DNA of 32,823 nt from Acetobacteraceae bacterium (GTDB lineage Bacteria > Pseudomonadota > Alphaproteobacteria > Acetobacterales > Acetobacteraceae). The first letter of the stretch is position 1, and each line of letters starts with the position of its first letter. The position numbers and the translations under genes are program-made. Below, piece by piece: positions 10,330 to 18,347 of this stretch. Below the pieces are notes generated by a model. That model did not search any database and had not been told where the DNA came from. It worked only from the letters and a program-made list of their open reading frames with translations. The stretch covers positions 1 through 32,823 of the forward strand of contig JAFAXA010000150.1 of NCBI GenBank assembly GCA_019241425.1, in the 5' to 3' direction.

Positions 10330-10949
10330 GCCCGCAACGGCGCGGCGTCTGCCTGGTGATCGCGGCGCCGTCCGGCGCCGGCAAGAGTTCGGTCACGGCC
10401 GGCTTGCTTGCGTTGGAGCCGAACCTCACCCGGTCGGTCAGCGTCACCACGCGACTGCCACGGCCGGGGGAACGGGACGGCCACGACTATTTCTTCCGCA
10501 CGCCGGCGGAGTTCGATGCGCTGGCGCAATCGGGTGGCCTTCTCGAATGGGCGACCGTGTTCGGGCGCAGCTACGGGACGCCGCGCGATCCGGTCGAAAC
10601 AGCGCTCGCAGCGGGCCGCGACGTCGCCTTCGACATCGACTGGCAGGGGCACAACAATCTGCGCAGCGCGTTGCCGCGCGATGTCGTGAGCGTGTTCATT
10701 CTGCCGCCGTCCCTCCACGCGCTCGAATCGCGGCTGCGCGCGCGCGGCTCCGATTCACCCGCCGAAATCGACCGCCGGATGGCGGCCGCGCGGGCCGAGA
10801 TCACGCACTGGCACGAGTTCGACCATGTGATCGTGAACACCGCGCTCGACGATGCGATCATTTCCGTGCGCGCCGTGTTGCAGGCGGCGCGTCTGGCGAC
10901 GCATCGCCAGACCAGCCTCCCCGGCTTCGTTGCGACGCTGATCGCGTGA
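10326..10949 (+). CDS. gmk: Guanylate kinase
   Basis: P-loop APSGAGKSSVTAGLL, VSVTTRLPRPGERDGHDYFF, FDIDWQGHNNLR; ATG overlaps the yicC stop (ATGA). Confidence 0.94.
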   Translation: MSPQRRGVCLVIAAPSGAGKSSVTAGLLALEPNLTRSVSVTTRLPRPGERDGHDYFFRTPAEFDALAQSGGLLEWATVFGRSYGTPRDPVETALAAGRDVAFDIDWQGHNNLRSALPRDVVSVFILPPSLHALESRLRARGSDSPAEIDRRMAAARAEITHWHEFDHVIVNTALDDAIISVRAVLQAARLATHRQTSLPGFVATLIA

Positions 10950-11875
10950 ACGCCGGCAAGTTGTTCGCGATCATCGCGCCGATCTTCGCGATGATCGGAA
11001 TGGGTCAACTGGCGGTTCGTTTCCGCTTCGTGGACAAGGCGGGCCTGCGCGGCCTCAACGACCTGGTGTTCTTCGCCGGTCTTCCGGCGCTGCTGTTCCG
11101 CTCGGTGGTGGAAGCGCCGACCTTCTCTGTGCTGGCGATCGCGTCCGCCTATTTCACGGCCGGGCTGGTGGTGTACGGCGTCGCTTTCGCGTTCTCGCTG
11201 TTCGCTTTCCGCATGGGGCTGGCACGGGCGGCGATGATCGGGCTGAACGCCTCCTATGGAAACACCGTCCTGATGGGCGTCCCGGTGGTGGCCGGGGTAT
11301 ACGGCCAGGACGGGCTGTCCTCCCTGCTCGGGATCATTTCGCTGCAATCGGTCGTATTTCTACCGATGACGACCGTGTTGATCGAAATCGGCGGCAAACG
11401 TCAAACCAATCTGCGCAATCTGCTGCGCATCACGGTGTTCGGCGTGATCCGCAACCCAATCATCCTTTCCATCTTTTCGGCGCTGCTTTGGCGGGCCGCC
11501 GGCATCCCGGTGCCCGACGCACTCGACGGATGGCTGAATATGCTCGGGGCCGCCGGGCCTCCGGTCGCGCTGTTCTGCCTGGGCGCTTCGCTTCCCCTCG
11601 TCAAAATGGGCGGCGTGGCGCTTGAGGCGCTGTTCTGCTCGCTGCTCAAGCTGATTGCGATGCCTTTGCTGGTCTGGACGGTGGCGCGGGCGGCGGGACT
11701 ATCCGGCTTGCCGCTGGCCGTCGCGATCATGACCGGGGCGCTGCCGACCGGAGCGAACGCTTTCATGATCGCGCGCCGGGCGGAAACCGGGCTGGAAGCC
11801 TCGGCGGCGACCGTCGTTCTCGCAACCGCGGTCTTTCCGGTCACGCTGGCGCTGGTGCTCGCGGCGACCCGCTGA
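10946..11875 (+). CDS. AEC family (auxin efflux carrier-like) transporter
   Basis: Polytopic membrane protein, NDLVFFAGLPALLFRSV, NASYGNTVLMGVPV; GTG overlaps the gmk stop (GTGA). Confidence 0.85.
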   Translation: MNAGKLFAIIAPIFAMIGMGQLAVRFRFVDKAGLRGLNDLVFFAGLPALLFRSVVEAPTFSVLAIASAYFTAGLVVYGVAFAFSLFAFRMGLARAAMIGLNASYGNTVLMGVPVVAGVYGQDGLSSLLGIISLQSVVFLPMTTVLIEIGGKRQTNLRNLLRITVFGVIRNPIILSIFSALLWRAAGIPVPDALDGWLNMLGAAGPPVALFCLGASLPLVKMGGVALEALFCSLLKLIAMPLLVWTVARAAGLSGLPLAVAIMTGALPTGANAFMIARRAETGLEASAATVVLATAVFPVTLALVLAATR

Positions 11876-11877
11876 TC

Positions 11878-13305
11878 TCAGCTTCCGTAGGCCCCCTGCA
11901 TCTCGTCGATCGCGGCGAGCTTCGCCTCCAGCCGCGACCAATCGTCGGAGGCGGCGATCGGCGCCCAGATCGCCTCCACCTCCTCGATCAGCATGGTGCA
12001 GGGCGCCGACCCCGCGAAATAGGGGTGATCGCCCGCATTGCCGGGGGCCGGCTCGAAGCCCGCCAAGGCGGTCCGCACGGGCGCGAACGCCTCCTCCTGG
12101 TAGGCCGTGGCGACGGGGCTTGCCGCCGCATGGCCGGAGCGCGCGAGGCCGCCATACCAATCGAAGAATGCCTGCTCGAACGGCACCTTCGATTGTTGGA
12201 GGGAGCTGAACCAGGCCTGAACCAGCGCCGCGTCTTTCTCTCCGCCGGCAGACGCAACGCCGAGGCGTCGCAGCAAGGCGGCCCGCAGCGCGGCTTCAAA
12301 TCTCGGCGAGAACTGCTTCAGGACGGCGATGAGCGCATCCTCGCTGGAGAGCGGCAACAGACACTCGGCGAGCCGGGTCAGGTTCCAGAGCAGCGTTTCC
12401 GGCTGGCGGCCGAAGGCGTACAGGCCGCTATGGTCGAAATAGGCGGCGGTGAAGCTGCGATCGAGGACGGGCAGAAAACGCCACGGCCCGTAGTCGAAGC
12501 TCTCGCCGGTAATGTTGATGTTGTCCGTATTCAGCACGCCATGGACAAACCCGGCGACCGTCCATTGGGCACCGAGCTTCGCGACGCGCGATACGACCTC
12601 GTCCAGAAAAGCGACGGTGCGCGCGGTCTCGTCGTCTCGCCAGGCCTCCGGCAGATAGTTGCGGATGCTGTAATCGCGCAGCCGCCCGAGATTCGGCGCA
12701 TCATCGTGGAACGCCAGCCGCTGGAATGTGCCGATCCGGATATGCGAATGGCTGAGCCGCACGAGCACCGCCGAGCGCGTGGGAGAAGGCTCGTCGTTGC
12801 GGATCAGCGCTTCGCCGGTTTCGACCACGCTCAGCGTTTTCGACGTATAGACGCCGAGCGCTTCCAGCATCCGGGTCGCAAGGATTTCGCGGATGGCACC
12901 CTTCAGGGTCAGCCGGCCGTCACCGCCCCGCGAATAGGGCGTCCTGCCGCTGCCCTTGGTGCCGAGATCCAGCAGGCGCCCGTCTTGCAGGTCGTGCAAT
13001 TGCGCGAGCAGGAACCCGCGCCCGTCCCCGAGATCGGGATTGTAGGAGCGGAACTGGTGGCCGTGATAGCGAAGCGCCAGAGGCCGCGGATGACTGCCCG
13101 CGAACGGCGCCATCCGCCCCATATGTTCGAGCCACTCCTCGTCGGTCAACGAATCGAGACCGATGCGCGCCGCCCAGCGATCGTCCCGGTGCCGCAGCGT
13201 CAGGGTGGGAAAGACCGCGGGTTCGACCACATCGAAGAACGCGTCGCCCAGTTCGGCGTGGGCGACGGAGGGGCGAAAGGGTTGGGGTTCTGTCATTCGT
13301 CGCAT
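11878..13305 (-). CDS. selO: SelO/YdiU family protein (protein adenylyltransferase family), C-terminally divergent
   Basis: LGTKGSGRTPYSRGGDGRLTLKGAIREIL, SHSHIRIGTFQ, GFVHGVLNTDNINITGESFDYGPWRF, WNLTRLAECLLPL. Start may instead be MTEPQPF about 9 nt downstream. Confidence 0.88.
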   Translation of the reverse strand: MRRMTEPQPFRPSVAHAELGDAFFDVVEPAVFPTLTLRHRDDRWAARIGLDSLTDEEWLEHMGRMAPFAGSHPRPLALRYHGHQFRSYNPDLGDGRGFLLAQLHDLQDGRLLDLGTKGSGRTPYSRGGDGRLTLKGAIREILATRMLEALGVYTSKTLSVVETGEALIRNDEPSPTRSAVLVRLSHSHIRIGTFQRLAFHDDAPNLGRLRDYSIRNYLPEAWRDDETARTVAFLDEVVSRVAKLGAQWTVAGFVHGVLNTDNINITGESFDYGPWRFLPVLDRSFTAAYFDHSGLYAFGRQPETLLWNLTRLAECLLPLSSEDALIAVLKQFSPRFEAALRAALLRRLGVASAGGEKDAALVQAWFSSLQQSKVPFEQAFFDWYGGLARSGHAAASPVATAYQEEAFAPVRTALAGFEPAPGNAGDHPYFAGSAPCTMLIEEVEAIWAPIAASDDWSRLEAKLAAIDEMQGAYGS

Positions 13306-13403
13306 GTGGGCGTTCGCCTTCCCCGCGCACAGATGCCTCGCTCCGTCGTTGCCGGCGCGGCGCGACCTGGGCAGAGTGCCTCGCGCTCCCGTGAGGACAG
13401 ACT

Positions 13404-14180
13404 ATGCTGCTCCGCTTGCTCCCATTGTTCTGGTTGCTGCTCGCATTCCCGGCGGTGGCTCAGGCGCCGGGCGCGTCCTCCCGCCTCGACGAGATCATCG
13501 CCCGCGGCACGCTGCGCGTGGGACTGACCGGTGACTACCGGCCGTTCTCCGCTCGGGACAACAACACCGGCGCGTATAGCGGCCTCGACGTCGATGCGGC
13601 CAGCGGTCTCGCCGACGCGCTCGGCGTCAAGCTGGAGGTCGTGCCGACCACATGGCAGAGCCTCATCAGTGATCTGACCGCCGCCAAGTTCGACATCGGC
13701 ATGGGCGGCATCTCGATCACACTCGAACGCCAGAAAAGCGCGTTCTTTTCGCAGCCCGTCATGCGCGCCGGCAAAGCGGCGATTGCGCGCTGCGCGGACA
13801 AGGAGCGGTTCGACACCCTCGGCGCGATCGACGCGCCGGGCACAAAGGTTCTGGTCAATCCTGGCGGCACCAATGAGCGATTCGATCGCGGAGCGTTGCG
13901 ACGCGCCGAGATCGTCCTCGTCCCCGACAACAATCGCGTCTTCGGCGACCTGGCGGCCGGTCGTGGCGACGTGGTGATCACCGATTCGGTGGAGACGAGG
14001 CTGCAAGAGAAACTGCACCCGGAGCTTTGCGCCATTCACCCGGACCGGCCATTCGATTTCGGCGAGCTTGCCTACCTGCTGCCGCGCGACATGCCGCTCA
14101 AGCTGTTCGTCGATCAGTGGCTTCACATCGCTATGGAGAACGGCACGTTGCGGAAGCTCGTGCAGCACTGGCTGGAGTGA
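13404..14180 (+). CDS. pheC: Periplasmic cyclohexadienyl (prephenate/arogenate) dehydratase, PheC-like
   Basis: Signal peptide, then LDEIIARGTLRVGLTGDYRPFS, ISITLERQKSAFFSQPV, VNPGGTNERFDR, LHPELCAIHPDRPFDFGELAYLLPRD, VDQWLHIA: close to remembered Pseudomonas PheC. Confidence 0.85.
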   Translation: MLLRLLPLFWLLLAFPAVAQAPGASSRLDEIIARGTLRVGLTGDYRPFSARDNNTGAYSGLDVDAASGLADALGVKLEVVPTTWQSLISDLTAAKFDIGMGGISITLERQKSAFFSQPVMRAGKAAIARCADKERFDTLGAIDAPGTKVLVNPGGTNERFDRGALRRAEIVLVPDNNRVFGDLAAGRGDVVITDSVETRLQEKLHPELCAIHPDRPFDFGELAYLLPRDMPLKLFVDQWLHIAMENGTLRKLVQHWLE

Positions 14181-14183
14181 CGG

Positions 14184-15161
14184 ATGCGGATCACCCGTCC
14201 GATCCGTGTCGCTATGGTGGTCTGCGGCGTGCTGGGCGCGTTCGGATTGTACGAGCTTGTCACGAGTTTCGTGGCGTATACGAGCGACGCCTACGTGCGC
14301 TCCGACCTGGTGGCGATCGCCCCCGAGGTGACCGGACGGATCACGGAGGTGCATGTCACCGACAATCAGACGGTGGCGCGCGGCGACCTGCTGGCGACGA
14401 TCGACCCGGTGCCGTTTCAGCTCATTGTCGCGCAGCGCCAAGCGGAGATCGACGAAGCCGCGGCACAGCTCTCGGTGGATGCGGACGCCCTGAAGATCGC
14501 GCAAGACCAGCTTGCAAGTGCCCAGTCCGCGGTGACGTTCGCGCAGGAAACGCAGTCACGCATGTCGTCGCTGACCGCGACCGGCGATGTCGCGCGCCAG
14601 CAACTCGATCAGGCCAACGACGCCCTGCGGCGGGCCGAAGCCGGGCAATCCTCCGCGCAAGGCGTCATCGACCGGGTACGCGCGACCACCTCCCTGCACC
14701 AAGCGGCGCGCGCGCAGGCCGAGGCGGCGATGGCGACGGCGCAATGGGAGTTGTCCCGCACCCGGCTGATCGCACCGACCGACGGCAGCATCAACAACCT
14801 GACCGTCCGCGTCGGCGATACCGCGCAGATCGACGTGCCGCTGATAGGCATTGTCGATGCCCATGCGTTCCGCATCATCGCCAACTACAAACAGGATTAC
14901 ATCCGAAACTTCACGATCGGCCAAACCGCCTGGATCTGGCTCGATTCGGACCCGTGGCGCTTCCATCGGGGCCACATCGCGGGCATCGCCCAGGGGATCA
15001 GCCGCGATCCCACGCCGAACGGATTGCTCCCTTACGTTGCCCCGACCACCGACTGGATCAGGTTGCAGCGGCGGTTCCCGGTGACGATTCTGCTGGACGA
15101 TCTCCCGCCCGGTTTCCGGCTCTACATGGGCGCCGACGCGCGCTCGACGATCTTTCCCTGA
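14184..15161 (+). CDS. HlyD/EmrA/AaeA-type periplasmic adaptor (membrane fusion) protein
   Basis: N-terminal TM, YTSDAYVRSDLVAIAPEVTGRITEVHVTDNQTVARGDLLATID (biotinyl-lipoyl-like), coiled-coil, LIAPTDGSINNLTVRVGD. Confidence 0.9.
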   Translation: MRITRPIRVAMVVCGVLGAFGLYELVTSFVAYTSDAYVRSDLVAIAPEVTGRITEVHVTDNQTVARGDLLATIDPVPFQLIVAQRQAEIDEAAAQLSVDADALKIAQDQLASAQSAVTFAQETQSRMSSLTATGDVARQQLDQANDALRRAEAGQSSAQGVIDRVRATTSLHQAARAQAEAAMATAQWELSRTRLIAPTDGSINNLTVRVGDTAQIDVPLIGIVDAHAFRIIANYKQDYIRNFTIGQTAWIWLDSDPWRFHRGHIAGIAQGISRDPTPNGLLPYVAPTTDWIRLQRRFPVTILLDDLPPGFRLYMGADARSTIFP

Positions 15162-15174
15162 AGGCGGGACGCGG

Positions 15175-16287
15175 ATGCCGGTCCTCAATCTTGGTCATAC
15201 GCTTCGGACCGATATGACGGCGCTGCGCCAGGAACTGGCGGAACTGCGGCGGCCCGGGCCACGGGTCCGCATCTGCGCGATGACGTCGATTGCCGTGCTG
15301 GGATCGGTTCTGCTCGCTTTGGCCCTTCACCTCGACAGTCCGTGGTGGGCCGGCATCAGCGGCTACATGTGCACCCAGGCGTCCGAGGCAAGCTCGGTCC
15401 AGAAGGGCGTGCTTCGCTGTGTCGGGACGATCGCGGGCGCGGTGCTGGGCTTTCTCATCACGCCCCTGGTCGCGTACGACCACGTGGCCGGGGTGCTCGC
15501 CCTTTTCTGCATCGCGTTTGTGGCAAGCCTTTGCTCCCTGCTGAGTGCCCACAGCTATGCGTGGCTCCTGCTGGGCATCACCAGCAACCTGGTCGCGCTC
15601 GCGAGCATGACCGAACCGCTGCGTGCCTTCGACATCGCGGCGCACCGGGTGCTTGAGGTGATCGTCGGCACGTCCTTCGCCATGATCGTCGCAATCATGT
15701 TCGGGGCGGATGCGGGGGCCGGAGCGCCAGCCTCGCCCCCCGGATGGTCGGATCTGTTCGAAAGAAACTGGCCGGCCGTGTCCCATGCGATGCGGACCGC
15801 GACGACGATTGCGCTGCTGCCGGTGATCTGGAGCACGTTCGACCTGCCCGGTCTCGGCCAGACCGCCATCACCGCTGCCGCCGTGATGGCGGTGCCGACG
15901 GTCACCGGGCGCTTCGAGGAAGATTTCAGCGTGGTGCTGCATCGGGGCCTGTTGCGACTGCTCGGCTGCCTGTTCGGCGGGGTTGCAGGGCTGATCCTGC
16001 TCGCCCTGCCGCTCACCGATTTCCTCCCCTGGCTGGCGCTGCTCGGCGCTGGAGTGTGGATCGCCGCTCACGTCCAGGCCAGCGCACGCGGCGTCGGGTA
16101 TGTCGGCATTCAGGCGGGGGTCGTCTTCATCATGACGCTCGTGCAAGGCCAGCAACCGCCTGCGAGCCTGATTCCGGCCATCACACGACTGGCCGGGATC
16201 GCCGGTGGCCTCAGCATCCTGCTGCTGGTCACGGTCGCGACGTGGCCGGACGCGGAGCCGCCGCCTGCCCTCCCGCGCCAAACATGA
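15175..16287 (+). CDS. FUSC-family (AaeB/YccS-like) inner-membrane protein
   Basis: 370 aa, two blocks of TM segments: DSPWWAGISGYMCTQASEASSVQKGVLRCVGTIAGAVLGFLI ... TAAAVMAVPTVTGRFEEDFSVVLHRGLLRLLGCLFGGVAGL. Starts 13 nt after the HlyD gene. Confidence 0.82.
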   Translation: MPVLNLGHTLRTDMTALRQELAELRRPGPRVRICAMTSIAVLGSVLLALALHLDSPWWAGISGYMCTQASEASSVQKGVLRCVGTIAGAVLGFLITPLVAYDHVAGVLALFCIAFVASLCSLLSAHSYAWLLLGITSNLVALASMTEPLRAFDIAAHRVLEVIVGTSFAMIVAIMFGADAGAGAPASPPGWSDLFERNWPAVSHAMRTATTIALLPVIWSTFDLPGLGQTAITAAAVMAVPTVTGRFEEDFSVVLHRGLLRLLGCLFGGVAGLILLALPLTDFLPWLALLGAGVWIAAHVQASARGVGYVGIQAGVVFIMTLVQGQQPPASLIPAITRLAGIAGGLSILLLVTVATWPDAEPPPALPRQT

Positions 16288-16299
16288 CGCGCGGCCGGG

Positions 16300-17028
16300 T
16301 CATCCGGCCGTCGCCGCCCGCTTCGGCGGCTTGACCGCGGGCACCGGTGTTTTCGCCGGAAACCGGCACCACGGCGCGCCGACGCAGCGCCAGCATTCCG
16401 GCAACCGCGCCTTGCACACGTAGCGGCCGTGCAGGATCAGCCAATGATGCGTGTTGGGCAGCAACGCCGCTGGCACGCGTTTCAGCAAAGCGGTCTCGAC
16501 CTCCAACGGCGTATTCCCGGCCGCAAGACCGGTCCGGTTCGCCACCCGGAAGACGTGGGTGTCGACGGCCAGGGTCGGCTCGCCGAAGGCGACATTCAGC
16601 ACCACATTCGCGGTCTTGCGTCCGACACCCGGGAGCGACTCCAGGGCGGCACGTTCGCGCGGCACCGCGCCCCCATGGTCCTCTACGAGACGCCGCGACA
16701 ACTCCACGACGTTCCGCGCCTTGCCCTGCCACAGGCCGAGGGTGCGGATATGCGCACCGACCCCCTCCACGCCGAGCTTGACCATCGCCGCCGGATCGGG
16801 CGCTTCCCGGAACAGGCCCACCGTTGCCTTGTTGACGCCGGCATCCGTTGTCTGCGCCGAGAGCACCACCGCGATCAGAAGCGTGTAGGGGTCGGCGTAG
16901 TGCAGTTCGCTCTTGGGATCAGGGTTGGCGCGCGCCAGCGCCTCGATAAAGCTCCGGGCGTCGTCGCGCGTCATGGAACGGGAGCGGCGCGTCCGGATCT
17001 CTGCCATCGCGGCATCTCGCCTCTTCAC
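16300..17028 (-). CDS. nth: Endonuclease III
   Basis: LLIAVVLSAQTTDAGVNKAT, LPGVGRKTANVVLNVAFGEPTLAVDTHVFRVANR, 4Fe-4S CX6CX2CX5C = CKARLPECWRCVGAPWC. True start probably MAEIRTR or MTRDDAR, downstream of the ORF start. Confidence 0.94.
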   Translation of the reverse strand: MKRRDAAMAEIRTRRSRSMTRDDARSFIEALARANPDPKSELHYADPYTLLIAVVLSAQTTDAGVNKATVGLFREAPDPAAMVKLGVEGVGAHIRTLGLWQGKARNVVELSRRLVEDHGGAVPRERAALESLPGVGRKTANVVLNVAFGEPTLAVDTHVFRVANRTGLAAGNTPLEVETALLKRVPAALLPNTHHWLILHGRYVCKARLPECWRCVGAPWCRFPAKTPVPAVKPPKRAATAG

Positions 17029-17126
17029 GCCGGCGACCGCAAGGGCGGGGCTGGGCAGTCAGGGCTCGCGTATTGCGGCGGGCGCCTGGCGTATCGCAAT
17101 GCGCGACTGAGGCGCGGTGGAGGCTT

Positions 17127-17480
17127 TCAGTCGTTCTCGACGTTGACGATCCTGAATACGAACTCGGCGTGATCGGGGCGCCGCAACGTCACGTATTCCC
17201 CGGGCCGAAAGACCCGGCCGGCGAGATCCCAGACCGGTTCGTTGTCACCTTTCTCGCTGAGGAGACCCCACTCTCCCTCGTCCACCATGATCAGGTGGCC
17301 GATCCAGTCCTCCTGATTCGGCCAGAACCGGCGCGCACGCCAGGGCAGCGGGTCCGCCTCGTAAGCGGCCACATCCACGTGCCCGTTCTTGTTGAGACAG
17401 GCGCGAATCTCGATCCCTTGTTTGAGATCGCCGGCCGGCTGACCTGGGCCTTGCGCAAGCAGCATGGTGATCTTGGCCAT
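17127..17480 (-). CDS. Hypothetical protein (about 117 aa)
   Basis: Frame with balanced composition: MAKITMLLAQGPGQPAGDLKQGIEIRACLNKNGHVDVAAYEADPLPWRARRFWPNQEDWIGHLIMVDEGEWGLLSEKGDNEPVWDLAGRVFRPGEYVTLRRPDHAEFVFRIVNVEND. AGGA upstream of ATG 17478-17480. Confidence 0.65.
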   Translation of the reverse strand: MAKITMLLAQGPGQPAGDLKQGIEIRACLNKNGHVDVAAYEADPLPWRARRFWPNQEDWIGHLIMVDEGEWGLLSEKGDNEPVWDLAGRVFRPGEYVTLRRPDHAEFVFRIVNVEND

Positions 17481-17716
17481 GTCCCGTCCTGCCAGCTCCC
17501 TTACGGGAAAGTCGTCCGACGACTCGAGATCGAACGGCAACTATAAAAGCATATTCAGGCCGCGCGGACAAAGCTGATCCCGTGGCGAATGGCGGCTGGC
17601 GTCGCGAACCGTCCTTCTCCTCAGCCCGAAAGCCGCCGATGCCGCGTTGCCTCTGCCCGGGAGCGTGCGCGCGGGTGACTGTGCCTGACCGAAAATCCAC
17701 GCGCTGCGGGGCGCGT

Positions 17717-18186
17717 TCAGAGTTCCGGCACCGCTGCAGCCTTCATGCTACTGATCAGCCATCGGCCATTCAGGCGACTCAAAGTGTCATCGGAGTTCGT
17801 GTGTGCTGCATCGCGTTCTTCGCTTTGTCGACATAGAGACACTCGAAATAGAGATGTGCTTTGTCCCCCTGCACATCGTATTTGATGCGAAAGGCGGGCG
17901 TATAGGCGACCCACTGATTCTGGGTTTGGAATGGCCCAGCAGCTTGCCAATAGCCCCTGATCTGCTCCTTCCCCACGTAGGTTTTGCCGCCGGCGCTCAG
18001 CGTTGCATCATCGGTGAAAACTGACAGCATCAGGTCCAGATTCTTTGTCGTTCCGGCTTGGTGGAACGTGATCTCGATCCCGTGGATCTGCATGAAGTCG
18101 TCGGCGTTTTCCTCGCTGGCCGCGACTGCCTTGGCCAGAAGGCAGAGGGCCAGCATCAGAGACGCCGTGAAAGCTCGCTTCATCAA
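17717..18186 (-). pseudogene. NTF2-like (SnoaL/DUF4440-type) exported protein, frameshifted near the C-terminus
   Basis: Frame A: MMKRAFTASLMLALCLLAKAVAASEENADDF...YFECLYVDKAKNAMQHTRTPMTL*; another frame continues the expected domain end, HTNSDDTLSRLNGRWLISSMKAAAVPEL*. Frame switch at a short CA/GT dinucleotide tract (17799-17805). Confidence 0.75.
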
Positions 18187-18300
18187 TTCCCTTCTGCCCT
18201 CGGAGGGGCGCTGTCCGGCCTGCGCTACAACGAACTCATTTGTCCTCGTTTTTCGCGGCCAATGTCATGCGCAATGTTACTATGCGCCAGTCCTGCCGAA

Positions 18301-18312
18301 GGGCGATCGCCC
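18301..18312. repeat. 12-bp perfect palindrome GGGCGATCGCCC
   Basis: Direct reading in the gap between the kup stop (18348) and the NTF2-like gene start (18186). Confidence 0.5.
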
Positions 18313-18347
18313 CGACCCACGCGGTCGTACCAGGCTAACGGGGCCGA

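Noticed and set aside
12025-13527. 500-aa ORF antisense to selO
   Set aside because: Mirror of a high-GC coding region with low-complexity Arg/Gln/Glu composition and no recognisable domain.
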